Source: a virus. From it: DNA of 31,672 nucleotides. The notes below the pieces were generated by a model. That model was not told the DNA's origin. It saw only the letters and a list, made by a program, of their open reading frames with translations, and did no database searches. The stretch covers positions 1 to 31,672 of IMG/VR virus record IMGVR_UViG_3300013132_003858; one strand, given 5' to 3'. The position numbers were made by a program, and so were the translations under genes. Within the stretch, counting starts at the first letter, position 1. Each line of letters starts with the position of its first letter. Shown here one piece after another: positions 8,790-16,848 of the stretch.

Positions 8790-10620
8790 AAGTCATTATA
8801 TATGTTTACTTTGTAAACATGAACAACCTATAGAAAAAGGTTATTCAGGATTTTGTAATCATGTTACATATAAACATATAAAATCTGGTGAGACAACAAT
8901 AGAGGAATATTTTAATAAACAACTAAATTTCTTTCCAAAAGAATATGGTTCTAGTTTTAGAAGCCCTTCTTGTAAAGAATGTTCTAAACCTACAAAATTC
9001 AAATCAATAGCTGCTGGATATGTAAGATTTTGCTCATTTAAATGTTCACAAAAAAATTCTGACACAAAAAAATTAAAATATGAACGAACTAAAGAATCTT
9101 TAATATTAAAATATGGAGTAGAAAATGCGTCTCAGATAAAAGACGTTCCAGAAAAAGTTAAAAATACAAAAAAACTCCGTTATGGGGATGAAAATTATGT
9201 TAATCGTGCCAAAGCAATTGAAACAAATCTTATTAGGCATGGCGTTGAAAATTATACTCAAACAGATGAATATAAAAAACAAACAAGGCAAACCAGTTTT
9301 TCTAAATATGGGGTAGAGCACTTTACTCAAGCTAAAGAAATTAAAGAAAAAGCAATCAAAACAAATCTTATAAAATATGGGGTTTCGTATCCAATGCAAT
9401 CTGAAGATGTAAAAAGAAAAGTAAAAGAAACAGTTGCAAATAATGGTGGATGGGCACTCCTTTTACCAGAAAATAGAGAAAAATCTAAACAAAAAATTAA
9501 ACAAAAAGTAATTGATCGAATTAAAAAATATAATATAACATTTGAAAATGTTGAGTTGCTATCATTAGATAATAAAACGTTTAAATGTAAAATTTGTAAT
9601 CATTCATTTGTAATGAATTCTTTTGGCACAGCCAAATCTAAACCAAGATCATATCCTCGCTGCCATACTTGTTTTCCTATCGGAAAACAAAATAAATGTT
9701 CTCTATTTCATCAAGAGTTTTTAGCATTTCTTGTTGAAGAATTAAAAATAAACTTAGATTCTATTAAACAAAATGATACAACAATATTGTGTAACATCAA
9801 TAAAGAAATTGATTTTTATTTACAAGATTATAATATCGCTATTGAATTAAATGGAAATATATGGCATACAGAAATATTTGGTGGCAAAGATAAAAGATAT
9901 CATCTGCAAAAAACTATCGAATGTGAAAAAAAACAAATTCAATTATTACATATATTTGAAGATGAATGGGATGCTAAAAAAGATTTAATCAAACAAAAAG
10001 TTTCTCATATTCTTGGATTGAGAAATCAAACAACTTCTGTATATGCAAGAAAATGCACCATAAAAGAAATTAGTCCTAAAAATTGTAATGATTTTCTAGA
10101 AAAAAATCATTTTCAAGGAGCAGAAACTAATTCTAAAATTCGTTTTGGTGCTTTCTTTAAAGAAGAATTGATTGCTGTTATGACTTTTGGAAAACCTAGA
10201 TTAAATCTGTCTGGAAAAAATGAAGAAGGTACATATGAATTAATAAGATTTGCGACGGATTATTCAATAAAAGGAGTTGGAATAGCATCAAAATTATTTA
10301 ACTATTTTATTAAAATATATATGCCATTTAAAGTTTATTCATATGCTGACAGAAGATGGACATCTACAATTAAAGAAAATGTATATATAAAATCTGGATT
10401 TGATTTAACTTCTTACTCTGAGCCAAATTATTTTTATGTAAATCCAAAAACTTCATTTAAATTAAGAGAAAACCGATTTAAATACAGAAAAACAGAAATA
10501 AAAAAACTATTTTCTAATTATGATGAAAATCTTACAGAATGGGAAAATATGAGATTAAATAAATATGATCGAATCTGGGATTGCGGTACAATCAAATATA
10601 CTTGGTTAAGAACCAAATAA
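8743..10620 (+). CDS. Free-standing homing endonuclease (Vsr/EDxHD-like) between split-intein halves
   Basis: A 625-residue multidomain nuclease. In order: Cys/His zinc-binding motifs (CLLC near residue 21, CKEC near 77, FCSFKC near 97); about five copies of a short repeat, KYGVENASQ, RYGDENYVN, RHGVENYTQ, KYGVEHFTQ and KYGVSYPMQ (residues ~123-219); another zinc motif (CKIC...CHTC, ~282-310). The catalytic core is at ~320-425, with EIDFYL, IAIELNGNIWH and HIFEDEW resembling the Vsr-like split-intein endonuclease family. A C-terminal GNAT-like region with FGKPR and YADRRW follows. The GTG start at 8743 has AGGAG 6 nt upstream, inside the IntN coding sequence in another frame. A nuclease gene between intein halves is the 'fractured gene' arrangement described for environmental phages. 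It presumably spreads the insertion into intein-less terL alleles. Confidence 0.85.
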   Translation: MPKALEICFIPTNTAKSHYICLLCKHEQPIEKGYSGFCNHVTYKHIKSGETTIEEYFNKQLNFFPKEYGSSFRSPSCKECSKPTKFKSIAAGYVRFCSFKCSQKNSDTKKLKYERTKESLILKYGVENASQIKDVPEKVKNTKKLRYGDENYVNRAKAIETNLIRHGVENYTQTDEYKKQTRQTSFSKYGVEHFTQAKEIKEKAIKTNLIKYGVSYPMQSEDVKRKVKETVANNGGWALLLPENREKSKQKIKQKVIDRIKKYNITFENVELLSLDNKTFKCKICNHSFVMNSFGTAKSKPRSYPRCHTCFPIGKQNKCSLFHQEFLAFLVEELKINLDSIKQNDTTILCNINKEIDFYLQDYNIAIELNGNIWHTEIFGGKDKRYHLQKTIECEKKQIQLLHIFEDEWDAKKDLIKQKVSHILGLRNQTTSVYARKCTIKEISPKNCNDFLEKNHFQGAETNSKIRFGAFFKEELIAVMTFGKPRLNLSGKNEEGTYELIRFATDYSIKGVGIASKLFNYFIKIYMPFKVYSYADRRWTSTIKENVYIKSGFDLTSYSEPNYFYVNPKTSFKLRENRFKYRKTEIKKLFSNYDENLTEWENMRLNKYDRIWDCGTIKYTWLRTK

Positions 10621-10640
10621 AGTCGGTCATTACCTTAATG

Positions 10641-10678
10641 TTTAATTATAAAATTAAAAATAAATGCTTATAATTAAA
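10641..10678. repeat. Perfect 11-bp inverted repeat before the IntC gene
   Basis: TTTAATTATAA (10641-10651) and TTATAATTAAA (10668-10678) are perfect reverse complements with a 16-nt loop. They lie in the 68-nt gap between the endonuclease stop and the IntC-TerL start. The right arm contains TATAAT, so this may be a hairpin, a promoter for the downstream gene, or both. No Shine-Dalgarno sequence precedes the ATG at 10689. Confidence 0.6.
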
Positions 10679-10688
10679 AAATATAACA

Positions 10689-11078
10689 ATGAGCAAAACC
10701 GATAAAGAAGAAAAAATAAAAAAAATATCTGAATGGCAGGTATTAACTCCTGATGGATTCAAAGATTTTGAAGGTGTAAAAAAAGTAAAAAAAGATTATG
10801 TACTTAAAATTACACTTGAAAATGATCAGCAAATAATTTGTTCTGGCGGTCATCAATTATTTGTAAAGCAAAAAAAACAAGATATTCTTGAAGAAGATAC
10901 TGAAGGATTTTTATTTGCTGATTTAATTCAACCATTTGAAATGTTTGTTAAGACAAGAAATGATGTATATCAAACGGTATTATGTGTTGAAAAAATCTGT
11001 AAATCACAAGATATGTTTGATCTTGTAAATGTAAAAGATGGATATCGATACTATACAAATGATATATTAAGTCATAAC
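10689..11078 (+). other. Split intein C-fragment (IntC) in TerL
   Basis: These are 130 codons. A charged leader (MSKTDKEEKIKKISEWQ) precedes the HINT-fold body LTPDGFKDFEG, block B SGGHQLFV (the usual TxxH is GxxH here), and blocks F/G MFDLVNVKDGYRYYTNDILS followed by HN. The splice nucleophile after Asn is Cys (11079-11081), giving an IIDE|C junction. It complements the 33-residue IntN at 8688-8786. Confidence 0.87.
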
Positions 11079-13595
11079 TGTGCTCACGTTGAAGGTATTG
11101 ATGAATTATGGCTTGGTTTGTGGCCAACTTTATCTTGTCTTGTTGGAAACACTAAGGTCTTTACTGACAAGGGTATATTTTCAATTGAAGATTTTCACAA
11201 AAATAGATTTATTGGTGAATACTTTGAAATCAATAATTGGAAAGTCTACGGAAAAAATGGACTTGAGCCAATTTCACACGGTTATGTTTCTCCAGAAAGC
11301 GATACAATTAAATTAACAACAAAACATGGATATAACTTAGAAGGAACATTAAAGCATCCATTATGGATTCTTGATTCTAATGGTGGGTCCATGAAACAAA
11401 TCCAGCATATAAAACATGGAGATTATCTTCGTATTCAAATTGGTATGAATTGTTACGGAACAGAGGAATTAGATCCAGATCTTGCTTATATGCTTGGTGG
11501 ATATTCAGCAGAAGGCTGTATTAAAAAAAGAATAAGAAATAAAAATAAAAGAATAGAACATACAGGAATACAAATTACAAATGCAGATAATGAATTTCGA
11601 GATGTATTTTTAACAAAAGCAAAAAATACGATATTTGAAAAAAATTTTAAAGCTTATGGAAAATATAATCTTACTTTGTTTTCGGTTTCGGCTGTTAAAA
11701 AATTAATTGAACTTGGTGTTTCGTCTGAACAACTATCGTATAGTAAAACTGTACCAAATATAATTTGGACTAGCACTAAACAAACACAACAAAATTATTT
11801 ATCTGGTTTATTTGATGGGGATGGCACGGCATATAAAAGTTTTGCAAAAATTGAATTAACATCTGAGCAAATGATCAAAGATATTCAACTTTTATTATTG
11901 AATATGGGATTTCACCCAAATGTTAATAAAAAGAAATCACGTACAAAACTAACAAACACACGTTCAGCCAGAACGAGTTGGGTTTTAGAAATTCCAAAAA
12001 GTGAATCTAAAAAATTTGCAGAAGAAATAGGGTTTAGGATACAAAGAAAACAGAAACAAATGCTTCTTGTAGACAATAAGAAACATAGTGATCTAAATCG
12101 TTGCCCAATATCAATTATTAACAAAACACTAAATGAGATTATTAAAAAAAGTAATAAATCAAAATGGTGGTTTCATCAAAATGGTTTAAGAACAAATCTT
12201 TTAAATGGAAACGATTCTAATCGACTCGTTAGCAACACTTGGTTGAATAAATTTAAAAGTCTTGTTTATACAGCAAATCCATCATTATGCAACGATCAAA
12301 ATATTACAGAATTTTTCAATAATGTAATTGGTGATTTCTTTTGGGATCCTGTTACAGAAACTCAATCTGGCAAAGCTAAAACTTATGATTTTACAGTACC
12401 ACGTAGTCACACCTTTCTACAGAATGGAATTTTAGGCTCAAACACTGGCGGAAGTGCTATTTTAATTAGTTCTCCGAGTGGTGTTGGAACTTTATTTCAT
12501 AAGATTTGGTTAGGGGCTAAAGAAGGCGAAGATGGAGAAGGGAAGCAAAATCCAGGGCAAGGTACGAATAATTTTTATCGTATTGAACTTCCCTGGACCG
12601 TTCATCCGGAAAGAGATCAACAATGGTTTGAAGAACAGAGAGCAGAGATTGTATCTGCAAAAGGTGAACGTGGAGTAAATCAGGAACTTTTGTGTGCATT
12701 TAATTCAAGTGGTGATACGTTCTTAAAAACAGAATTTTTAGATGCTCTTGAGAACAATTGTTGCAAACCAGTTGCATACTATGGACCCTCTGGAAATGTC
12801 TGGATATGGAAATATGCTGAACCAGAACACAAGTATTTAATTACGGCAGATATAGCTAGAGGGGATGCGGGAGACTTTAGTACGATTCAAGTAATTGATA
12901 CTACAAAAGACGAACAAGCCGCAGAATTCCAAGGTAAGATTCCCCCAGATGAATTGGCAGATTTAATGATAGATCTTGGATTCAAATATAATCAAGCTCT
13001 TCTATGTCCAGAATTAAATTCATTTGGTCTTATGACTGCAACTGCTCTTAAAAAGAGCAATTATAAAAATCTTTTTTATGAGAAATTTTCAAGAAATGTT
13101 TTCATAACTCCTGTTAATGATGAAATAAAAGATGAGATGCCTGGTCTTACTACAAGTGCAAGAACTCGTGAAGAAATGTTAGCAAAGTTAGAGGGAGTAT
13201 TACGAAATCAAAAAATTAGATTATATTCTGTTCGCTTGATCAATGAGATCAAAACATTTATCTGGAAAAATAATAAAGCTCAAGCAATGAAGGGCTATAA
13301 TGATGACTTAATAATGTCATTAGCTATTGCTTGTAATCTTTACGAGGCTGCCGGTACTACCGCATATGATTCACTTGAAGTAGCAATATCAATGTTGCAA
13401 GGTATGTCTAGAAATACTCAGTTTATGGGAAAGAATGGCGAATGGGGGCAGAAAAATACATATATGCCACCGATTATTCCAACAAATGCAAGTGTGCTTC
13501 AGCCTCATGAAAAAATGAGAAATGCTTCTATAACCAAAAGTCAAAATATGAATGATCCTATTTTAAGAAATTTTAAATGGATCATGGATGAATGA
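10689..13595 (+). CDS. terL: Split-intein C half + terminase large subunit C-terminal part with a second, complete intein
   Basis: A 968-residue precursor. Residues 1-130 are the intein C-fragment (block B SGGHQLF, ending YYTNDILSHN). The next 19 residues are CAHVEGIDELWLGLWPTLS, the terminase segment after Walker B. Residues ~150-585 are a second intein. The rest, from TGGSAILISSPSGVG, is the terminase coupling motif and the RNase H-like nuclease: DIARGD, CPELNSFG and GYNDDLIMSLAIA carry the expected acidic residues. After both splicing events the mature TerL would be about 170+19+383 residues, normal for a phage large terminase. It cuts and translocates concatemeric DNA into proheads. Any failure of either splicing step would block packaging. 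Confidence 0.92.
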   Translation: MSKTDKEEKIKKISEWQVLTPDGFKDFEGVKKVKKDYVLKITLENDQQIICSGGHQLFVKQKKQDILEEDTEGFLFADLIQPFEMFVKTRNDVYQTVLCVEKICKSQDMFDLVNVKDGYRYYTNDILSHNCAHVEGIDELWLGLWPTLSCLVGNTKVFTDKGIFSIEDFHKNRFIGEYFEINNWKVYGKNGLEPISHGYVSPESDTIKLTTKHGYNLEGTLKHPLWILDSNGGSMKQIQHIKHGDYLRIQIGMNCYGTEELDPDLAYMLGGYSAEGCIKKRIRNKNKRIEHTGIQITNADNEFRDVFLTKAKNTIFEKNFKAYGKYNLTLFSVSAVKKLIELGVSSEQLSYSKTVPNIIWTSTKQTQQNYLSGLFDGDGTAYKSFAKIELTSEQMIKDIQLLLLNMGFHPNVNKKKSRTKLTNTRSARTSWVLEIPKSESKKFAEEIGFRIQRKQKQMLLVDNKKHSDLNRCPISIINKTLNEIIKKSNKSKWWFHQNGLRTNLLNGNDSNRLVSNTWLNKFKSLVYTANPSLCNDQNITEFFNNVIGDFFWDPVTETQSGKAKTYDFTVPRSHTFLQNGILGSNTGGSAILISSPSGVGTLFHKIWLGAKEGEDGEGKQNPGQGTNNFYRIELPWTVHPERDQQWFEEQRAEIVSAKGERGVNQELLCAFNSSGDTFLKTEFLDALENNCCKPVAYYGPSGNVWIWKYAEPEHKYLITADIARGDAGDFSTIQVIDTTKDEQAAEFQGKIPPDELADLMIDLGFKYNQALLCPELNSFGLMTATALKKSNYKNLFYEKFSRNVFITPVNDEIKDEMPGLTTSARTREEMLAKLEGVLRNQKIRLYSVRLINEIKTFIWKNNKAQAMKGYNDDLIMSLAIACNLYEAAGTTAYDSLEVAISMLQGMSRNTQFMGKNGEWGQKNTYMPPIIPTNASVLQPHEKMRNASITKSQNMNDPILRNFKWIMDE
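11136..12443 (+). other. Complete LAGLIDADG intein inserted in TerL
   Basis: A 436-residue intein. Block A is CLVGNTKVFTDKGIFSIEDF with Cys1. Block B is GTLKHPLWIL. The two LAGLIDADG helices are LGGYSAEG and LSGLFDGDG, each with an acidic residue, so the nuclease may be active. The C-terminal blocks are YDFTVPRSHTFLQNGILGSN, with the conserved final His replaced by Ser before Asn. The +1 residue is Thr (TGGSAIL). The insertion point, WPTLS|TGGSA, lies in the conserved terminase segment between Walker B and the coupling motif, 19 residues from the first intein. Confidence 0.92.
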
Positions 13596-13610
13596 TTCTT
13601 GTTTAGAGGT

Positions 13611-13638
13611 TTAAACTTGCGATACATTATGCTATATT
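13611..13638 (+). promoter_or_regulatory. Candidate promoter for the deaminase gene (leaderless)
   Basis: TTAAAC (13611-13616), 16-nt spacer, TATATT (13633-13638). The ATG at 13645 is only 6 nt past the -10, so the transcript would begin at or near the start codon. No Shine-Dalgarno sequence is present. Confidence 0.45.
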
Positions 13639-13644
13639 CTTTAT

Positions 13645-14136
13645 ATGCACAAGTATTTAAAGATGGCTACTTCTTATGCTGATAGTCACAATTATCATCA
13701 TAACATTGATTATTATTTGGCTGCTGTAATCATTAAGGGAGGTAAGCCAATTAGCATCGGCTATAACAAGCACAATACAAATGCCTTTGTTGAGCATTAT
13801 GCTGATATTGCCCGAGGAGCAGGAAGAGATTTTTGTCTTTCTACTCATGCAGAGATGGATGCTGTGTTAAAGATTCGTGGCAAGATTGATTTGCGTGGAA
13901 CAAAGATCTTTGTTGCTCGTAGAAAGAAGATGGGATGTGTCGGTATGGCACGACCTTGTACTATTTGTCAACATGTTTTATACAATTATGGCATTCGTAA
14001 GGCTTACTATACTATTGACAATAATACCTTTGGTGTTATGCGTATTGTAAATCCCGCAAAGTGTTATAATGATGCTGCTATCAACCCTAATGACGAAATT
14101 CACACAACTATGGACGATTATGAGCATCAAGATTAA
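13645..14136 (+). CDS. Cytidine/deoxycytidylate deaminase-like enzyme
   Basis: A 163-residue zinc-dependent deaminase. The two family motifs are visible: THAEMDAV (residues 67-74, zinc His and catalytic Glu) and ARPCTICQHVL (~102-112, the PCxxC zinc cysteines). The IVKGG/IGYN-like N-terminal strand (AAVIIKGGKPISIGYN) fits the CDA fold. In phages this family usually supplies dUMP for dTTP synthesis (dCMP deaminase), which fits the thymidine kinase at 27940. A nucleoside or tRNA-type deaminase cannot be excluded. Composition is slightly richer in G+C than the flanking genes. There is no Shine-Dalgarno sequence before the ATG, and a promoter-like box sits directly upstream. The end overlaps the HNH gene by 17 nt. 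Confidence 0.8.
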   Translation: MHKYLKMATSYADSHNYHHNIDYYLAAVIIKGGKPISIGYNKHNTNAFVEHYADIARGAGRDFCLSTHAEMDAVLKIRGKIDLRGTKIFVARRKKMGCVGMARPCTICQHVLYNYGIRKAYYTIDNNTFGVMRIVNPAKCYNDAAINPNDEIHTTMDDYEHQD

Positions 14137-14611
14137 TAGATATTTTATTAATAAAAGCGAATTCAAAGATCGATGTCAATTGTGTTCTAGTTTCTTGGAA
14201 AAAAATCCATGGGCTTCAGAAGAGTATGGTGATTTAATTTGCCGTAATTGTGCCTTTGCAGAAAGAGCTAGAATTAGAAACAATAATAAAAGAAAAAGAA
14301 ATAAGAGAAATCCAACTGGAAGAATTTATTTTTCTGAATGGATGACTGTTCTTAAAGAACATAACTTTTCCTGCGCCGATTGTGGTAAAAAAAATAGAAA
14401 AATTTTAACTATTGATCACATTGTTCCATTAGTAAATGGAGGAAGTAATCATCATACAAATATTCAGCCGCTATGTAATTCTTGCCATGAAATAAAAGAC
14501 GGCTATAAACCAACATTCATTTCTATTAGAAATCGATATGTTAAAAAAATAAGAAAATTTGTTTGGGAAAAATTTGGAATTTCGCTCAAATATTATAAAA
14601 AGAATAAATGA
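14120..14611 (+). CDS. HNH endonuclease
   Basis: A 163-residue protein. The N-terminal zinc-finger-like segment is CQLC...CRNC, followed by a very basic linker (RARIRNNNKRKRNKRNPTGR). The HNH nuclease module is CADCGKKNRKILTIDHIVP, GGSNHHTNIQPLCNSCH, with the catalytic His in DHIVP and two CxxC zinc pairs. I chose the ATG at 14120 because upstream in-frame codons lie inside the deaminase gene. It is probably a free-standing homing endonuclease; it sits immediately before the tmRNA gene, a plausible target or neighbour. A phage packaging-type HNH is less likely given its distance from terL and its basic linker. Confidence 0.8.
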   Translation: MSIKINRYFINKSEFKDRCQLCSSFLEKNPWASEEYGDLICRNCAFAERARIRNNNKRKRNKRNPTGRIYFSEWMTVLKEHNFSCADCGKKNRKILTIDHIVPLVNGGSNHHTNIQPLCNSCHEIKDGYKPTFISIRNRYVKKIRKFVWEKFGISLKYYKKNK

Positions 14612-14637
14612 AGTTTAAATCATTAATATTTAAACTT
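14611..14637. repeat. 10-bp inverted repeat between HNH gene and tmRNA
   Basis: AAGTTTAAAT and ATTTAAACTT are perfect reverse complements around a 7-nt loop (CATTAAT). The hairpin begins at the last base of the HNH stop codon and ends 4 nt before the tmRNA 5' end. It may end HNH transcription or guide 5' processing of the tmRNA. Confidence 0.65.
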
Positions 14638-14641
14638 GAAA

Positions 14642-14995
14642 GGGGATAAATTGGTTTCGACGGAGATTTGAGATATTAAATGCGTAGTAACGGGTGTTTA
14701 TAACCGTTTAAAACTATAAACAAATAATGTAAGCCAACGATAGTTCTTACGCTCTTGCAGCCTGATAGCAGCAAGCAATTATATGAAACGCATGTTTGAG
14801 CCGATTATATAGTTGTCATTTGATCAAACTGGACCATGTATATTGTTTTCTTTTCCATGGTTGACATATAGAAAACTAAATATATTAAAACCTGCTCTTT
14901 GGTGTTCTTATATTGAAATCTAAATAAAGAAGCTAGATTACGTAGACTTTAATTTTTGATTGTTTCCGGACGCAGTTCGACTCTGCATATCTCCA
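14642..14995 (+). ncRNA. ssrA: tmRNA (transfer-messenger RNA)
   Basis: The 5' end GGGGATA pairs with TATCTCC (14988-14994) to form the acceptor stem. The tmRNA signature GGTTTCGAC follows at the 5' side. The 3' T arm reads GCAG TTCGACT CTGC. The tag reading frame is at 14733-14765: GCC AAC GAT AGT TCT TAC GCT CTT GCA GCC TGA, i.e. ANDSSYALAA, a standard degradation tag with the protease-recognised LAA-type end. CCA is not encoded after the discriminator A. Its role is to rescue stalled ribosomes and tag the nascent peptide. It is intact-looking and lies with tRNAs in this phage. Confidence 0.93.
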
Positions 14996-15005
14996 TAAAA
15001 TTATC

Positions 15006-15173
15006 ATGCAAGACCATTGGCAAATAGAAGCTTGTATCCAAGCAATTCGACAAAGAATGAGATATGGAATGACTAAACAACAGTTAATCATGAACATGTC
15101 AAAATTCTTCCCTCAAGAAATTATATTTCTTTGTTATAATGCCGCTGTTCTTTTAGAAAAAGATTCTAAATAG
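15006..15173 (+). CDS. Small conserved-looking phage protein (55 aa)
   Basis: The ATG at 15006 opens a 55-codon frame, MQDHWQIEACIQAIRQRMRY onward, then GMTKQQLIMNMSKFFPQEII and FLCYNAAVLLEKDSK. It is an all-helical, amphipathic small protein. It begins 10 nt after the tmRNA, with no clear Shine-Dalgarno sequence. The MSKFFPQE turn between two helices resembles short phage proteins I have seen beside tRNA genes, but no function is known. Confidence 0.6.
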   Translation: MQDHWQIEACIQAIRQRMRYGMTKQQLIMNMSKFFPQEIIFLCYNAAVLLEKDSK

Positions 15174-15431
15174 TATAAACTTTAATTTATAGCTGATATA
15201 TATTATATAAGTTATTCAAAGTAAGAGCAATCATATTTTGAGTATGTTCTTTATATGTTATTATATGATTTTCCTGTGACTTTGATAAATTGTCGTTGCG
15301 GGTGTGTTAGAATTAAAACTTTTAACACGTAATTAATTTAGTGAATTTATCACACTTTAAAAGGTTTGATTTAGCTTAGTCAAAGTGTTTTATAATTTTT
15401 ATATTGTAAATCTCCCTCGCAAGAGGGGTTA
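15174..15431 (+). ncRNA. Non-coding stretch with nested hairpins before tRNA-Ala
   Basis: There is no gene here. Visible helices: TGATAAATT (15283-15291) with AATTTATCA (15344-15352). Enclosed by it is an 11-pair hairpin, GTGTGTTAGAA (15302-15312) with TTTTAACACGT (15320-15330). Next, ACACTTT (15352-15358) with AAAGTGT (15382-15388) is followed by a T-rich run, like a terminator. Last is a GCAA-tetraloop hairpin, CCCTC/GAGGG (15414-15427). The last two flank TATAAT (15391-15396), a likely -10 for the tRNA. The region may be a small structured RNA plus promoter. No known class was recognised. Confidence 0.4.
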
Positions 15432-15504
15432 GGGCGTGTAGCTCAATTGGGAGAGCACCGGCTTTGCAAGCCGGGGGTTGTCGGATCGTACCCGATCATG
15501 TCCA
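15432..15504 (+). tRNA. tRNA-Ala (anticodon TGC)
   Basis: A 73-nt cloverleaf. Acceptor GGGCGTG/CATGTCC, D arm GCTC...GAGC, anticodon arm CCGGC TTTGCAA GCCGG with anticodon TGC, T arm GTCGG ATCGTAC CCGAT, discriminator A. The T loop begins with A instead of the usual T, which is slightly unusual. CCA is not encoded. Confidence 0.92.
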
Positions 15505-15528
15505 ATTTGGTTAAACTATATCTAATAT

Positions 15529-16314
15529 ATGAAAATTATTTGTGAATGGTGTCTTTCTTTAAAAGAAAATTCTAAGAATCGTTTCTGCTCAATTCTCTGT
15601 AAAAATAGATTTATTAGTAGTAAAAACAACTATAAAAAAATATCAGAAAAATTAAAAAAATCTGATTTGCAAAAAAATTGCAAACAATGCAATGAACAAT
15701 TCTTAACAAAAGATAAGAGGAAGATATTCTGTTCACAAAGTTGTTCCGTAACATGGAATAATTTACATAGAAATAAATCTATTTATAAAAAACATAGTCA
15801 ATCTTTAAAACAAAAATTTTTGTCTGGCGATTTGATATTGCCAAATACCTTAAAAGAAAAAATAAAAATTTCTTGTTTAAAATGCAAAAAAGATTTTTAT
15901 ATAAATCCTTGTTTATTCAAAACAAGAAAATACTGTTCTTTAAACTGTTATCAAAAAATTACGCCAAAATATGATGAAAATTCAACATATGAATATTCTC
16001 TAGACGAATATAGAAAATTATGTCAATTCAAATTTTCATTGAATGATTATCCTAAAGAATTTGATTTTACCTTAATTGAAAAATTAGGCTGGTATAGTCC
16101 TTCTAATAAAAAAAATAATTTAAATGGTGCAAGTAGAGATCACATGTATTCCGTAAGAGATGGTTGGATTAACAAAATTGATCCTAAAATCATTTCCCAT
16201 CCTGCAAATTGTAGAATTATAAAACATACTGAAAATATAAGTAAAAATTATAATTCAATTCTATCTTTAGAAGAATTACTATCTAAGATAGATTCTTGGA
16301 ATCAAAAATATTGA
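15529..16314 (+). CDS. HNH-type homing endonuclease with zinc-finger N-terminus
   Basis: A 261-residue protein. Three Cys-rich zinc modules occupy the first ~145 residues (CEWC...FCSILC; CKQC...FCSQSC; CLKC...YCSLNC). The nuclease end reads GASRDHMYSVRDGWINKIDP, then SHPANCRIIKHTENISKN. The DHMYS His and HPANC form the HNH-like centre I recall from free-standing phage endonucleases next to tRNA genes. It follows tRNA-Ala by 24 nt. The ATG lacks a clear Shine-Dalgarno sequence. Homing into a tRNA or neighbouring locus is inferred. Confidence 0.8.
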   Translation: MKIICEWCLSLKENSKNRFCSILCKNRFISSKNNYKKISEKLKKSDLQKNCKQCNEQFLTKDKRKIFCSQSCSVTWNNLHRNKSIYKKHSQSLKQKFLSGDLILPNTLKEKIKISCLKCKKDFYINPCLFKTRKYCSLNCYQKITPKYDENSTYEYSLDEYRKLCQFKFSLNDYPKEFDFTLIEKLGWYSPSNKKNNLNGASRDHMYSVRDGWINKIDPKIISHPANCRIIKHTENISKNYNSILSLEELLSKIDSWNQKY

Positions 16315-16362
16315 TTTTATTTGATCAAAATATTGATATTTTTATTTTTTTCTATCTCAGAT

Positions 16363-16382
16363 TTATTATAAAAATATAATAA
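16363..16382. repeat. AT-rich 8-bp inverted repeat upstream of the nuclease gene
   Basis: TTATTATA and TATAATAA around AAAA, 36 nt before the ATG at 16418. It contains -10-like boxes and could be a promoter region or a weak operator. Just upstream, AAAAATAT...ATATTTTT followed by T-runs may end the endonuclease transcript. Confidence 0.4.
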
Positions 16383-16417
16383 TCTTTATCCTTCTTATTT
16401 AAATTTAAGGGGGATTT

Positions 16418-16819
16418 ATGACAATAAAATCTGATATAGTATATTATTATAAGGCTAAAGTTAATCGTGTAGTCGATGGAGATACTTTAGATTTATCAAT
16501 AGATCTTGGTTTTGATTTAGCTTTAAATGTAAGAGCCCGATTGCAAGGTATCAATGCACCAGAAATATCTCGTCCAAAAAACAAAGACGAATTACAGCGA
16601 GGTCTTGCAACAAAAGCTCGTGTCCAAAAATGGATTGATGAAAATTCTAAAGATGGATATATTATTGTTAAAAGTCATAATGGTAAACAATTAAAGCAAG
16701 AGAAATATGGTCGTTGGCTTGTAGAAGTTTATTCCTTCAATTATCAAGAAGGTCAAAAACCTTTAAACGATATCTTACTTGAAGAGAACATGGCTACCTC
16801 TTTCATGAGAAATTATTGA
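16418..16819 (+). CDS. Staphylococcal-nuclease-like (thermonuclease) protein
   Basis: A 133-residue SNase-fold protein without a signal peptide. Motifs: VNRVVDGDTLDLSIDLGF (residues 15-32, metal-binding Asp), VRARLQGINAPE (~38-49, catalytic Arg and Glu), KYGRWLVEVY (~96-105, second catalytic Arg), LNDILLEENMA (~116-126). All active-site residues expected for the family are present. It would degrade DNA or RNA in the cytoplasm, perhaps host DNA for nucleotide recycling. AAGGGGG lies ~8 nt before the ATG, the strongest ribosome binding site in this region. Confidence 0.87.
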   Translation: MTIKSDIVYYYKAKVNRVVDGDTLDLSIDLGFDLALNVRARLQGINAPEISRPKNKDELQRGLATKARVQKWIDENSKDGYIIVKSHNGKQLKQEKYGRWLVEVYSFNYQEGQKPLNDILLEENMATSFMRNY

Positions 16820-16848
16820 TTTAACTGTTTAAACATCATATTCTATTC

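Noticed and set aside
9106-9400. Tandem repeats inside the endonuclease as a possible CRISPR array
   Set aside because: The KYGVEN repeats are protein-level and diverged, lie in frame within a coding gene, and lack identical repeats with unique spacers.
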